Position numbers and translations under genes: made by a program
The notes under the pieces: model-generated
What the model was told of the DNA's origin: nothing
The model's input: the letters and a program-made list of their open reading frames with translations, nothing else
Database searches by the model: none
From: Cristatella mucedo
Taxonomy: Eukaryota; Bryozoa; Phylactolaemata; Cristatellidae
Assembly: GCA_009760855.2 (NCBI GenBank)
Contig: WPIO01000199.1
Location: forward strand, 64,001-128,000
Length of the DNA stretch: 64,000 nt
Direction of reading: 5' to 3'
Part shown: piece after piece, positions 13,250 to 25,310 of the stretch
Position numbering within the stretch: the stretch's first letter is position 1
How the letters are laid out: each line of letters opens with the position of its first letter

Positions 13250-14440
13250 ATTCTCCAGATACTAAAGGCTCAGCCGAGATGTTTTCAGCCTTCTTTGGTA
13301 AAAGGATTGCTTCCGGTCCTGCCTCAATGAAGCCCCTTTGACTAAGCAATTACTGAATCCCAACCTGCGATCTTACCTGGAAAATTTACGGTGGTGTGGC
13401 TGCTGTGGTATCTGATGTGGCTACCTTAATAAGGTCTATTAAAACGAGCTCGTCTAATGGAGACCCTATACCAACGCCTCTGTGGTCTTTAATGGCATAT
13501 CACGCACGGATGGTAGTGCTGTCGGCCGACCACCACTACGTGCACGGACTTAAGGCTCTGTCTTCTAAAGCTGCCAAAAGTTTAAACGATTCATTGAGAA
13601 GACCGCATCTCTAGCTAGCTTCCGTCTGATCTCCATGTAAGTTATAAATTCATCTTCCACGATAGTCTTGCAAAAGCAATAAGTATCTTTTCAGTTCTAT
13701 CTTTGCTAGATTATTGTTATTCTTTTTGGCCGAGCTACCAAAAACAGCCACTGGGTCATTGCAGCAGGCTAATGTTATGGCTGGAAGACCAGTTAGCAAA
13801 TCCCAAAAGTTTTACCTTTCATTCCTTTTCTAAAATAGCAAAGACGGATTCTGGTTGATCAAAGGATATAGTACAAAGCTATGTCACTGACCAACGAAGT
13901 TTCCCAAAGCTCGGCCCCTATGTCAATTGCTGAAGTGCTGCACCAGTTTCAGCCTACTCGTGCTCGCAGATCTTGTATGGACAATACATTAGTTGTTCCT
14001 TTCCTCAGCTTGCAGACCGCTGGAGACATAAGCTTTTGCTTAGCAGGTCCTCGACTGTGGAACTCAAATTAACGATTTTCTTGCAATGACTGCTACTCTA
14101 CCACCACCACAGCTACTTGCTGCCGATCGTGACACATCCTTTCCAGTAATCCTGAGCATATACTTTCGTGTTACTCACTACCTCAATGACTCGCCTGATA
14201 TTATTATGCTTTACAGGTTCTCTTTGTTTTGCTAGATTAAGTCATTCGGATACCGAATGCCTACATAATTCGAATCAAAAGCCGCTTAGCTTCTGAGTGT
14301 GATGTTCAAGACTCTCTCTTCATAGCACTCCCATAGTCATTTTGGCGTTGTGGATTGGCAGTCATAATTTTTCCTTAGCCTTCTCGCGATCTGCTGTCTC
14401 TTGCAAGGGAATGGTCAGGTCAATCTAGGCATATTGACCA
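13250..14440 (+). mobile_element. Degenerate L2-clade LINE, family B
   Basis: The 5' part (13396-13614) reads VSDVATLIRSIKTSSSNGD, the region before RT domain 1. The 3' part (13881-14072) reads VLHQFQPTRARRSCMDNTLV and then FCLAGPRLWNSN, the standard C-terminus of L2/CR1 reverse transcriptases (LAELLH..., ...AGPRLWNSLP). Most of the RT between them is missing. The element ends with the family B pattern of a ccgaatgcgtacc-like block. Confidence 0.75.
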
Positions 14441-16647
14441 AACCTGTTGGGAGGTCACAAACGTGAGACATACAAAGTCATCATTGAGTAATCACAATTC
14501 ATTAGTATTACATAAACACACTTAAAAGCAGCCTGCAAAAATTATGTCATCATCATTTAAGGTGAATTAAATGATTCACTACCATGCCTCACGAAATGGT
14601 ACCTAGGCCGAGCCACTGTCGTTTGATACGTCTGACAGGGCATCGCCCTGGAAGAGCAAAGGCTGGGTCAGAAGCAAGAGGGCCGGAACTTGGGACGGCT
14701 CACTCTCTTTTGGCGGAAGCTATTGAATGGGGGTAGACGTCTACCTCGACTACCCAAGCAGCTATTCGGCTAGCTGGATCTTTGAATGCGTATGGTTGTA
14801 CTCTTGGGATCGAGTTGGTACAATGGCCGGACTGCCGAAGCCTACCGAGCAACAGATGTGTTTGTTCTCCATGGAAGCTTAATCTCGCAACACAATTGTT
14901 TACTTTGTGTATGATCCTCTCTATAGGCATGTCTAGTTAAGCTATTTCTATAGCCCATACCTGTGCATTATATAAAGTTTTGTGCACCAATTGATCTCCC
15001 TTGATATAATGCCGCCGTATGGCCGTGCAACGAACACGAACGGGGGCCCTAGCTGGAAGAGGCTAACGCCCGTGAACGTGCCTACAAAATAATAGTTAGG
15101 CTTAAAGCCATGTCACAACTACTGCTAAAAAAATTTCCGCAACCAGCCTTTCATGCCGTCGTCGTTGAGTGTACTGATTTTAGTGATAGCCACAACCAAA
15201 GTCATGTGTGTGTGCTTCGTGACCTAGGTCGTGGGTACCGACCAAGTTGTACATGTCAATTACTTGAAAAAAATGAACCTATCTTACTGGGCTATACAAA
15301 TGAATTATTCATTTCAAATCATCACTTCAAATATTAGAACTGCTGTAACGCGTCTTGTTTTTCTCAAACCGGTTGCCCTCATCAGGCGAACAAATATGGC
15401 CTGCATTCAATTAAATCAGGCAAGAGATTGTTGTGGCTGTGGCAACACGTGGCTGGGCCAGTTAACGTCGGATTTCGAATTCATCTCTAAAAATCTGGCC
15501 GGCGGAATTCGATAAATGCTAACATGTCGGAGGCTGGTGAACAAAGAGATAGAGAAAAGCAGTGATCGGAAGCATCTGCCGGATTAAAACAGCTGATTTT
15601 CATACGTGCAGGCACGGACGTGCTTCTCAGATTGTTCCTAGGTCGCACTTGCACTCTGTTAGCACGCTGCACAGAACCCACCCTGAAGAGCAACACTGGA
15701 ATTTACAAGCAGATGCAACGTACATAAAAAGTCGGTCATATTACACAAAGCAGCAGCTCACACGAATTGGCCTGCCTCCATGTACTGTTTACCTGGATTA
15801 GTTGTAGTAAAATGCGGACATGAAGGATAGGTGACAATCTATTTTAGAAATGGCTGCTGAACCCATTCATGCTTTGTTTGGTGTAAGGTATGAACTAAAA
15901 GATATAATCTGTATTCATGTACCTTGGTAATCTGTTAATGTTAATCTGTATTCATCTACCTTGCGATGAACAGATGACAAACTAGTCGATCGGTATGAAA
16001 TTGATATAGGCGAAACAAGTTGGGGCTAAAAGAACCGGTATACTAATGACTTATAATGCATAGAAACATACTCAGGCCATGTATTAGAAGGAGATCTTAC
16101 AATAGGCTGTTGTGTTGACTTCATCCAATTTAAGGTTTACTTGGTAGACTGTGGCAAAAGCTAGCACTTAAATTAAGGTTTGAGATTGGAAAACAAGCAA
16201 GAAAGTGATAGAAAGCCAAAAATTAAGAGCACTTGTTATAGGGCGAGAGATAGACAGAGAAAGGAAGTAATAGTTAGAGATAATGTGAGATACGCTGAGG
16301 ATAAAATATGCAGCCAGAGAGACCAGGTGGCCTTAGAATGTATGGACACTCGGAACTTGAAAACATTGAAAACGTCAAAAATGAAATGGTGTGAAATGTG
16401 CAAGGATAAGGCGACGGTTAGACTGAGGTAATAGGTACGAAAGTGCTGGCGAAACGTAAAGAACTATACTGGATAAACTTGAGAACTCAGTAAAGTTGAA
16501 AAAAGTCACACCATTGCAGATATGCGATAAATTTGATAGATAATAATACTGAGAGCATATAAATTTTAGAAATGTTAAGTAGAATAACTCGCAATTAAAG
16601 AAATGGTGTCCGAAAAGTTTCTTACATGGTCGCTGCTTCGTACTTAC
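14441..16647 (-). other. Intron sequence with a GC-richer block
   Basis: The interval from about 14570 to 15800 is visibly more GC-rich than the surrounding intron, with no long frame, splice pair or LINE/SINE signature I can identify. It could be an old mobile element of another class. Around 15890-15970 a roughly 30-bp phrase (aatctgtattcat...acctt) is repeated. Confidence 0.3.
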
Positions 16648-16773
16648 CTTCTTGCAAATCGCTTACTGGAGCTGCTGCCAAGACGGCAGCCACTGCTGAA
16701 GCTGCAGCTGCCGACACTGCAGCTGCTGCTGCCCTCGCTGCAGCATTCACGAAATGTTCAGTAGCAGTTTTAT
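16648..16773 (-). CDS. Ala-rich module exon 7
   Basis: This 126-nt exon encodes 42 residues in phase 1-1, with acceptor tctattgtag and donor GAAG|gtaagt. The module starts DKTATEHFVNAAAR, has an Ala5-VS core and Ala4-S-A-V-A-A-V-L, and ends APVSDLQE. Alanine is 19 of 42. V9, V20, V28 and V31 are the hydrophobic positions. Its C-terminal cap (DLQEG) departs from the usual GG-R-AG. Unlike most modules it has no long GA tract just upstream. The frame stays open into both introns, so the boundaries rest on splice signals and on homology to the other eight modules. Confidence 0.8.
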
Positions 16774-17229
16774 CTACAATAGATGACATGAAACATCTGT
16801 GAAGCATGAGAGAGCAATCAAATACATTAGTAACAATTGCTCTGTGGAGACTCAGAACTTTAATGTATCCGAACAGGTTCATCTATAAAACGGTCTTCGC
16901 AATTCTTTAGTATATTACTTTCAGCAATGGCACCCAAAAGTAACTAGTTACACTGTGGTTCAGACAAATCGCTCCCTGTGTATGCGAAAGTTCCTGCTGC
17001 TGAACGACAACGAGCTACTCATCACTATAATCGACCGTAACACTGAATGAAAGCATAGGTACAGTTTCTGTGCTGGTATTACTCTGTAATTTGGTAGCGG
17101 CTTTTGCTCAGGTAATCTTTCAGTGGGTGACTGCAGAGTAGTGATGTGAATGGTCCCCAAGAACATCTGAGAAACCACAACTGAAGTATAGAGTAGCTCC
17201 GGTCTCTCTGCTTGGACTGGCTATTTTCT

Positions 17230-18262
17230 GGTCTAGTAATCTGACTCTAGGTGATCTGATTGCAAGGCACAGCCTAAGCTGTTACTTCTGTGCTGATGAG
17301 ACTCAGTTGTACCTTTGCTTTAATTCCTCCCAGCCCTTAAGTACATAGAACCCTCTCAACCAACTCACTCACTGCGTGTATTGCTGACATCCACACATGG
17401 ATTAAGTTAAACTTTCCCTACATCTCATTAGAATAAAACCAACCTGTTCGTTACAGGTAAACCAGCCATGATTCAAAATTTGAAAAACGTAATGCTGAAA
17501 ATAAGCTGATCTGCCAGCCTAACTGATGTTTTATATAGGCATTTGATTCCACAGTAACCTATCATTGGACGACCATGTCAGCTCCATAGTCAATTGTGTA
17601 TACTATCAGCTACGTAACACTTGGATTAGCATGGGTACAGTGGAAGCGTACTGGGCCTCAAGCCCAGAGATCGATCGATCGAAACCACTCTCTACTAAAA
17701 GATATTTCGGTGAGCTTGATGGCATACTTGGTAAAACGGTTGCTTTCACGACCTGGCTCTTGAGGTCATAGGTTAGATTCCTGAGGTGGGCGATCCTTTA
17801 TAGCCACTGGAAGTGGTGGTAATAGCTGTAAAAGCTCTTCTGTCGCTATACAAAAAGAGACTGTTGCAGAGACCGTGCATACCGTTCATATGCTCTCAAA
17901 GCCTAAAACTCCCTCCCGACCTGCATCAGAACATCCCATGACCTGACCACATTTAAAAGGAATCTAAAAACACACTTATTTAGGACAGCATTTAGTGGGT
18001 CCCTGTGATTCGTCCATGATGTGCTTATCGTGCTTCGCGTGCTGACACTGTGCATGCTGCCACTAACCACATTTGCATGCTGAAGCTGTGCATGTCACCC
18101 CTAACCACATTATTCATTTCGTTTGTTTTTTCAAGCATGATGTTACCTACCATTCAATTGCATTTCACTTTACAGCAAATGTAAAGCGCCTAGAGAGAGA
18201 TTAAGTTCTCTGAGGTCGCTGTATCAAGTGAATTATTTTTATTATTATTATTATTATTAGGA
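17230..18262 (+). mobile_element. L2 family A LINE interrupted by a SINE
   Basis: The left part (17230-17690) is a decayed RT with SADETQLYLCFNSS in place of YADDTQLY. The element then resumes at 17871 with SLPPDLHQNIP-type sequence and LKTHLFRTAFSG-type sequence, the C-terminus of family A, followed by its full 3' block to (ATT)n at 18262. A family 1 SINE splits the element at 17705-17870. Confidence 0.75.
17705..17870 (+). mobile_element. tRNA-derived SINE, family 1, nested in a LINE
   Basis: The copy has cggttgctttcacgacc, a degenerate B box (taggttagattcctg) and the body signature aaaagctcttctgtcgctat and acaaaaagagactgtt. LINE family A sequence continues on both sides, so the SINE inserted after the LINE. 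Confidence 0.8.
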
Positions 18263-18789
18263 TTAATTTTTTATTTATTTTATAAAATTTGGGCTTGTTC
18301 AGACAGGGATACCACATTTAAATTGGTCAACGTATTTGTTACATCTCATCTTGAATAGGGTAACTCAGGTTTGCTGTTTTTTTTTAGTTTTGCTGGTATT
18401 CGGCCTGTGCAATCTGGAACTTGCAGCTGGTTCAAAGCTGTGCAAGTATGATTGTCTGTTGGGATGCAGCACTCTAATTTTAGCTGACCGGTTCTGCCCC
18501 ACAGACAAAAAACGCATTGACTTTAAGGTTCTGTCACTCACTTTTTTTGCTACATTTTTTAGCTCTGCCTCTAACTACCACATCTACATTTTATCAGGCA
18601 AAGTATTAAAACACCCACTTTTCGTATTTTAATTGTTCACCTATACATCACAAAAGCCTCAAATCCTCTAAAACTGCGGCTTTACTTAGCTCACAAATCG
18701 TGAAACTAACTTTAGAATGGATTCGTGAAATCGATGGACTTGATCGGAGTTAAAAATAAGTACAATAAATTAATTGTAGGCATGATTTA

Positions 18790-19000
18790 GCAGGTAATTG
18801 TGACTTTTCGCTTGCTGGCTTACGTGTTCCTAAAGTGAGCATGCTGCAACTAACCATACTTGCATGCTGACCCGGTGCTTTAAAACTTTATACATGTTAT
18901 GATTGTTGTCCTTGAACAAGCTACAACTAGGTATTTGATTATGCTTCTTTTGCAGCAAAGGTGAAGTTTTTCGAATTTACGATCAAGATAAAACATACGT
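18790..19000 (+). mobile_element. Old L2 family A 3' fragment
   Basis: A diverged block with gtgagcatgctgcaactaac and catacttgcatgctgacccg, matching the family A terminal region, then a worn tail with ttttgcagcaaaggtgaag. The (ATT)n tail is lost. Confidence 0.6.
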
Positions 19001-19554
19001 TCAAAAGCATAGCCTTGCTCAAACTCACGACCATCATTTGTTCAGGCACATCAGCATCTTTTTAGCATGGCTAATTGTTTCCTTGATTCTTTTTTGAGCT
19101 GTGAACATGGCATTGGGACGCCTTGAGCTAGCTTGGCATTGGTGAGATACATAAATGGAAGATTCTGCTTTTCAATGAAATGTGGACCGCCTGCCTATTT
19201 AAATGCCCATAAAAACGTGAACCTCATTATCACAGCATTTAGCAGGCTCCTTTGATCCCCAGAAGAGCTACTTTAGAGTTTGCAGAAGCAGCGAATTGAA
19301 TAAACCGAGTCAATGGACGAACACGGTAAGCTCGAAAAATACCGTCAAATTTCCCAAACTACTCTTTAATTCTGGAATCTACCCCAGCCTCAGAAAGTTG
19401 ACCGGAAGGATACATATTAAAGAAATGGAAACGCAAACCAACTATAGTCTGTGTAAGATTAGTGCAAAAACATTCAGAACTAACAGTAAGTCATGCATCC
19501 AGGGACCAACGCTTGACATGTCGGTGAATTAAGTGGGCTTAAGGCAAAAAATTG

Positions 19555-19610
<56 letters not shown>

Positions 19611-19612
19611 AA

Positions 19613-19665
<53 letters not shown>

Positions 19666-19681
19666 AAATATATTTATATAT
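19555..19681. repeat. (AT)n microsatellite
   Basis: Two long AT runs are separated by an atgcaaaatatata spacer. The tract abuts the 3' tail of a minus-strand family 2 SINE and so may be an expansion of that tail. Confidence 0.95.
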
Positions 19682-19800
19682 ATAAGGTATTTGCATTGCG
19701 CCAAAAGAAAACTTAATCTCTATACAGGTGCGTCACATATGCGTCTGGGATGGAGCCCATGACCTCAGCCAGACCTTGGTTAGGAAGGGCACCATAATCA
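19682..19800 (-). mobile_element. tRNA-derived SINE, family 2 (diverged)
   Basis: Read on the minus strand it gives ccaaggtctggctgaggtca and tgggctcc, a degenerate B box, then tgacgcacctgtatagagat and taagttttctt, followed by the AT-rich tail. It matches the better copies at 57895 and 26936. Confidence 0.7.
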
Positions 19801-19842
19801 TGATGATATTGGTATATTGATGATTTTAAGTACATACAAATC

Positions 19843-19976
19843 GTACCCCATCATTAAAAGGCAGTGGGCTTACAGTTTGCTGTGACGGTCAATTCATCTA
19901 AGTCAAGGTGTACCCCATCATTAAAAGGCAGTGGGCTTACAGTTTGCTGTGACGGTCAATTCATCTAAGTCAAGGT
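19843..19976. repeat. Perfect 67-bp tandem duplication
   Basis: Two adjacent copies, apparently identical, beginning gtaccccatcattaaaagg and ending ctaagtcaag. The lack of divergence implies a recent duplication or an assembly artefact. Confidence 0.95.
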
Positions 19977-20272
19977 GTAGCTTATGCTAGAAGCTTGCAG
20001 AAAGTGAACATGTAGAAGACAAAGAAAATGAGATTTATATTGCCATTAATGAAGAACACAAAAGATTGGACGTGAGAAAGAGAGAGAAAGACAATAGAGC
20101 ATGAGTTTGAGATCACTAGTTGTTGTTACCAAGAAAACCGGCCCTTTGATAGAGCATTTGGATATTGGATATCATGAAAGACAGCATGTCTAAAAAATAA
20201 TGCGAGTGACAAGGTAGAACGATCTTGCCATGTTAATACTGACCGAAAATGAAAGAAAGCTGAAAGGCCACT

Positions 20273-20273
<1 letters not shown>

Positions 20274-20330
<57 letters not shown>
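20274..20330. repeat. (GA)n microsatellite downstream of module exon 6
   Basis: An uninterrupted GA repeat. In the minus-strand transcript it lies about 180-235 nt downstream of the donor of the module exon at 20510-20602. Confidence 0.97.
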
Positions 20331-20334
<4 letters not shown>

Positions 20335-20509
20335 TACGTCGAATAAACCGGATAAGAAAGACAATGTGAAACAACTAAAACTGTAGTTGGTACACAATTA
20401 ATTCGGTCGCTAAAATATATATTAGGCGGGGATAGATTGGTATAACTTCACTGGCAATTGAAAAATTAGCGTTGCACTTTCGCTGACACGGTTGCTGCAT
20501 TGCACTTAC

Positions 20510-20602
20510 CCGCATGCCCACCGTTTATTTGATCGGCTGCAGAAACAGCTGCCACTTTAGCCGCAGAAGCAGCCTTTACAAAATTTTGAGTAGCTCTGCG
20601 AT
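20510..20602 (-). CDS. Ala-rich module exon 6 (short form)
   Basis: This 93-nt exon encodes 31 residues in phase 1-1, with acceptor ctgttgtag and donor ATGCGG|gtaagt. It starts DRRATQNFVKAA, reads SAAKVAAVSAADQ and ends INGGHA. Compared with the 42-residue modules it keeps V9 and V20 but lacks exactly 11 residues, one period of the hydrophobic spacing. Alanine is 10 of 31. Both flanking introns carry GA tracts. Confidence 0.82.
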
Positions 20603-20864
20603 CTACAACAGATAGGCATTATTTTGTGGAGAGCCAAATGTAAATTACAGCAATAAGTAAGACATCTACTCTGAATAACCCTGGACTGTTGTTTACTTAT
20701 GCAATTCCATAAACAAATTATCTTTGCAAATTACTAAAGCGAAAACAGAAAACGGCAGTCGTAATGATTTTAGATTTTCAATTTACTCTCTAATTTTCTC
20801 AAATACTGATACAATTAGCGATGATGATAGGTTAGTTTTAGAGATTTCTAGTCTCTGGGGGAGG

Positions 20865-20931
20865 AGGGAGAGAGTAGAACGAAAGAAGGGGGAGATCATG
20901 AGAGAGATGAAGAAAATGAAAAAGAGAGAGA

Positions 20932-20967
<36 letters not shown>

Positions 20968-20997
20968 AAGAGAGTGGGTGAGAGAGAGAGAGAGAAA
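20865..20997. repeat. GA-rich microsatellite upstream of module exon 6
   Basis: Interrupted GA repeats, 265-395 nt upstream in the transcript of the acceptor at 20603. They appear as CU repeats in the RNA. Confidence 0.93.
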
Positions 20998-21499
20998 GTT
21001 AACCAGTGAGAGCCAGCCGGAAAAATATGAGACGACATTTTATTTAGAATGACGAGGCTAACGAAACCTGTTAAACAGCCAAGACTAATTCCCAATTGCT
21101 ATCAATACAGCTCGATAATCGTGAGCTACTTTATACAAATATACTCACTACACACTTGTGAAATTTAACTTGAACTTTGTGCGACAGAAAAAATTCAGCA
21201 AAGAAATAAAAATAGTTCAGGCTGTAGTGTGTGAATAAGATTCATATTTCATACTAAACTATAAATACCACAGAGAATTAATCACGAGCAGGTTATTTTG
21301 GATACATTAAAAAGGGTCGTTCTGCAATGTGCCCAGCCAATTGTTTCTTCCACTCCCGTACTATTTCTTCCGTACTGAGTAAAAAGAAATGCAAGCCTAA
21401 TAGAAAGTTTTAGAGAAATTACCTTATAGTATAAGATGATTTAAATTTCCACCATTCTCCTTAAAGGATTTGCGATGGGAGAGCTCACGAATGTGTCTC

Positions 21500-21640
21500 T
21501 ATAGAGCCCTCATACACTAGGTGCTCGTCCCGACCAAGGTCTGGCTGAGGTCGTGGGCTCAAGCCCTGAGGCATACGTGAAGCACCTGATTAGAGATTAA
21601 GTTCTCTTGGGGCGCTATATAAATGAATTATACTATATTT
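21500..21640 (+). mobile_element. tRNA-derived SINE, family 2
   Basis: It contains ctaggtgctcgtcccgacca (A-box side), gtgggctcaagccctg (B-box region) and gcacctgattagagattaag, ending in ggggcgctatataaatgaat with a T/ATT tail. The final portion resembles the 3' end of the L2 family A LINEs in this window. Confidence 0.8.
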
Positions 21641-22384
21641 TGTATTATTATTATATCTATTCTCAACATCGGCTTTTGTCTATTTATTTTGCCACACGAA
21701 TGAGTCACCTCAAAAAGAGTAGGGCTGTGCATGGAAAAACATCATGTGGGTGAGTCTTGAGAATGAATCGCACAGAGTGACTGGGTGTTCATTAAATATA
21801 AATGAAGCAACAAACGGCACTGCAGTTCACTGCATGATGCCTTTAACTTAGAGTTCAACTAACAGCAGAGTCATTAAAGGCTTTCTATCTCGGCTGAGTT
21901 ATTGACAACTTGCTAATCTCATCCTGCAAGATCTTGTTAATTTATTGCTGCTGACTGCTTTTGCTAAAATCCAATTTTTGGTTACAGGAACTACTATCTT
22001 TCCGCCAAGATTAGGTACCGATCAGTTTTTTCGAAAATAATCACTGCTAACCTTCTAAGCCATCAGTCACTGAAGAAACTTAGTTGGTTTTTCGAAGCTA
22101 GGGGTCGATGCTCGCCAGCAATAAATTATTAAGGACCTTAATGGTTGACTTTGCAGTTAAGGGTTGAAGTTAAAGGTTAAGGTGCTTTGCAGTTAAAGGT
22201 TAAGGTGCTTAAGAGGTCTGTGCCAAATTAACCAGTTCAAGAGGGGCACATAAGACCTCACTCGAGGATTTGCCCTAGCCGAACCTTTTCGGCTTTGCTA
22301 AGTTCTCTGCTTGTCATAAGAAAGAACAAAAAGAGTATTATAATCTACTAGGTTCTAAAATAATAATAGTAATAGTAATAATAT

Positions 22385-23305
22385 TACACATGATAAAGTG
22401 CCCTTTGTCAACTCAATCTCTTTCTAGGCGCTTTACATTTGCTGTGAAGGGAAACGCTAATGCAAGGTGAGTAATATCATGCTTGATAAACAACATGAAT
22501 AAGATTGTTAGGGGTTACATGCTCAGGGTCACCATGCAAGTCTTGTTAATGGCACCATGCACAGTGTCAGCACGCATAAGCACATGAACCACGAATCAGA
22601 GGGACTCACTAAATGCCGTCCTTAATAGGTTTGTTTTTAAGGCTTTTTTATATTTGGTCAAGTCAGGGAATGTTCTGAAGCAAGTCGGGAGGTTTTTCCA
22701 GGCATGGGAGCATCCGAACTAAATGCACGGTCTCTAAAGGATTTAAGGTTTGTATGCGGTCTTGATAAGCTTTTGGATTCCAAAAAGCGGCTGGTATGAT
22801 GCTTGGCCTGTTGGCGAAGTAGATCTGAGAGACAAGCTGAACAAACGAATGAAATGAGCTAAAAGTAAGCACCTAAAAGTTGAAGTCGATCCGTTTCTTG
22901 GCCAGTAGCCAAGTTTTTTTCGTAGCCAGTTCAGGTCGGCGAGAAGTTATGTGAAGGGGCAAATGCAACTCTCACGAGAGACAGGCCTAGCTGACGGAAT
23001 TTTGCACCAGCCGTAATTGCCTGATTACACATGACGGTAGGCCATCAAGGCGTCACTTATAAAAGTCAAGACGGGATTTCACAAATGCAGGGACCAACTT
23101 AGACGTGGTATCCTTATCTAAGCAAGCCCGAATTTTAGCAATTCTATGTAACTGAAAGTAGGCGGATTTGAGTGTGGAGCCGATGTGGTAGTCTAGCCAG
23201 AGTTCACTTTGGAACATGACCCCTAGATTTTGAGTCGATTTAGCAGGAGATATGCTGATAAAGGCTTTTTTCAGCTTCAGCCTTTCCAATTTCTGAATCG
23301 CACTG
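22385..23305 (-). mobile_element. L2 family A LINE, 3' part
   Basis: Read on the minus strand the element runs from the RT thumb (near 23053-23300: STQNLGVMFQSEL, STLKSAYFQLHRIAKIRACL) through the C-terminus (near 22663-22872: YFANRPSIIPAAFWNPK, NPLETVHLVR) to the family A 3' block and its L2-type terminus at 22385-22440. Several stops interrupt it. It abuts a family B element on its right, with the junction near 23305-23315. Confidence 0.8.
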
Positions 23306-23314
23306 GGTTGGTAA

Positions 23315-24765
23315 TGTATCTCCGTCTGTAACTCCACAAAGTTGTAAAGACCATGTGTTTGTTACATAGGAGAGTTTTGTATAGTGCACTGACAGCCTAA
23401 GCGGCTTTTGGTACGCATTCGGTAGCCAACAGACTTCGTCTCACGCAACAAAGAGAAAGTGGGAAGCATAGCAGAGTCAGGAGAGCAGTTGAGGTAGTGA
23501 GTAGCATAGAAGTAGCAGCTCAGGACCACTGAAAAAGATGTGCCTAAGTCGGCAGTTGGAGAGTAGTTGTCGTTGCTTAAGAATTGTGGAAGCGAGTTCC
23601 ACAGTCTAGGACCTGCAGAGCTAAAGCTTCTGTCGCCAACTGTCTTTAAGCGGAAAAATGGGACAGCTAATTTATTGTCCACACAGGACCCCAGGGCACG
23701 AACAGGCTGAAACTGATGTAACAGTTCAGCTAGGTACGGAGGAGCCAAGCCGTGGCAGGTCTTGTGGGTCAGAGTAAGAACTTTTCTCTGTATCCTCTAC
23801 TCAACCGGCAACCATCCTAGCTCTTTCAGTAAAGGTGACACGTGCTCAAACCGCTGGTACTTGAAGACCAGCCTTGCAGCCATATTCATAGTCCACTGTA
23901 TTGGCATAATAGCTTTCTTTGGCTGCCCGGCCAATAGGGAATTACAGTAATCAAGCCGAGACAAAACTAAAGAGCTAGTTATATTTTTTACAAGCCACAG
24001 TGGGAGACAGCTCCTGATCTTCGATAGGGATCGGATGTGATGGCTAGCTGCAGAGGCAGTCTTCTGAATGAAGCTTTTGAAATTAAGGCAGTTGCCGAAC
24101 ACGACACCTAAACTACGAGCACGTGGTGAAGGTCGCACGATAGCATCACCTATTAGAACAGCAAAGACTTTTAATCCAGCCACACGCTTAAGATGTGATG
24201 TGAGCAGCAGTTCGGTTTTATCGTCATTTAATTTCCGGAAATTTTCCGACATCCAGGATCGAATATTGACGAGGCAAGCATTCAGTTTCTCAGTTGCTGC
24301 AGCAGATTCCGACGGTTTAAATGACAAATACAACTGAGTATCGTCAGCATAGAAGTGATATCCTATTCCATGGGCCTTAATCACTTTTCTCAGAGGTTGC
24401 GTATAAATGGAGAACAGCAAGGGACCGAGTACAGACCCTTGAGGGACTCTACAGGTGACCCTTCTCGTGTCTGAGACCTGACCCCCCACACGACACGGAT
24501 TGAACACGATCAGACAAGTATGATTTAAACCACGCCAGTGCTTCGTCTGCCAGACCGATCGTTGTTCTCAATCGTTCAAGCAGAACTTCGTGATCAATGG
24601 TGTCGAAGGCAGCAGACAGATCTAGCAGAGTTAGGGCAGTGACATTCCCGTTGTCGTCGCCACGTAAAATGTCATTGTTAGCACGGAGGAGAGCAGTTTC
24701 AGTAGAGTGCTGCCTCTTGAACCCTGATTGAAATTTTCTGACATTCCATTATTTTTAATTTGTTC
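23315..24765 (-). mobile_element. L2-clade LINE, family B, with readable reverse transcriptase
   Basis: This is the best preserved LINE here. From the right, 24520-24765 encodes RT domains 1-3 in broken frame (GFKRQHSTETALLRA, TLLDLSAAFDTIDHEVLL). Then 236 codons (23797-24507) stay open with VPQGSVLGPLLF at residues 21-32 and the catalytic YADD at residues 53-56 (FYADDTQLY), followed by the thumb (LGVVFGNCLNFKSFI, SRLDYCNSLLAGQPK). The C-terminus (23362-23748: YLAELLHQFQPVRALGS, SAGPRLWNSLPQFL) is in another frame. The 3' end is the family B terminus at 23315. It is 5' truncated, with no endonuclease, and frameshifted, so it is inactive. It is the youngest-looking LINE in the window. Confidence 0.88.
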
Positions 24766-25182
24766 AAATAGCTGCTTAGCTGCCCATAACTGATATGTTA
24801 GTTTAACCACCTTTTAGTTTTAGAAAACAATCTGCTGCCATCCATATATGGATGTCATCAATACATGCAGCAAGTGAGTTGTGATAATTCAAGGTGCTCA
24901 CTGTCTTACTTCAACAATTAATACACGTTTTGCTGCCAATTTGGAAACCAAGCATAGCTCACACTAAAGATATGCTTAGCCTCAAGTCATGACCCACTAT
25001 CCTTCCAAAAGGATAAAGTTACACCGCTCATAAAAAAGCAAGATTTGATCTGTTGGACTATATCATGTGCTGCCTATTTTCTTCTTTTTTTATCAAGGAA
25101 ACCTGTGAACCAAGCTAAGTTTCACCCTATTTTAAAATCGAATCACTTGCGACACTTAGACCCTATTCGGATGGGCGTTGAC

Positions 25183-25310
25183 CGTATTAATATTATTAGT
25201 ATTGTATTAATATATATAATTAATAATTATAATTATAGTATAATTAATTATAATTATAATTATATTTATAACTATAGTATAATTAAATAATTAGTATTAA
25301 TATTGATGAC
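25183..25310. repeat. AT-rich low-complexity tract
   Basis: Quasi-repetitive attaat/tataat sequence with repeated aattataattat words. I see no coding signal. Confidence 0.8.
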
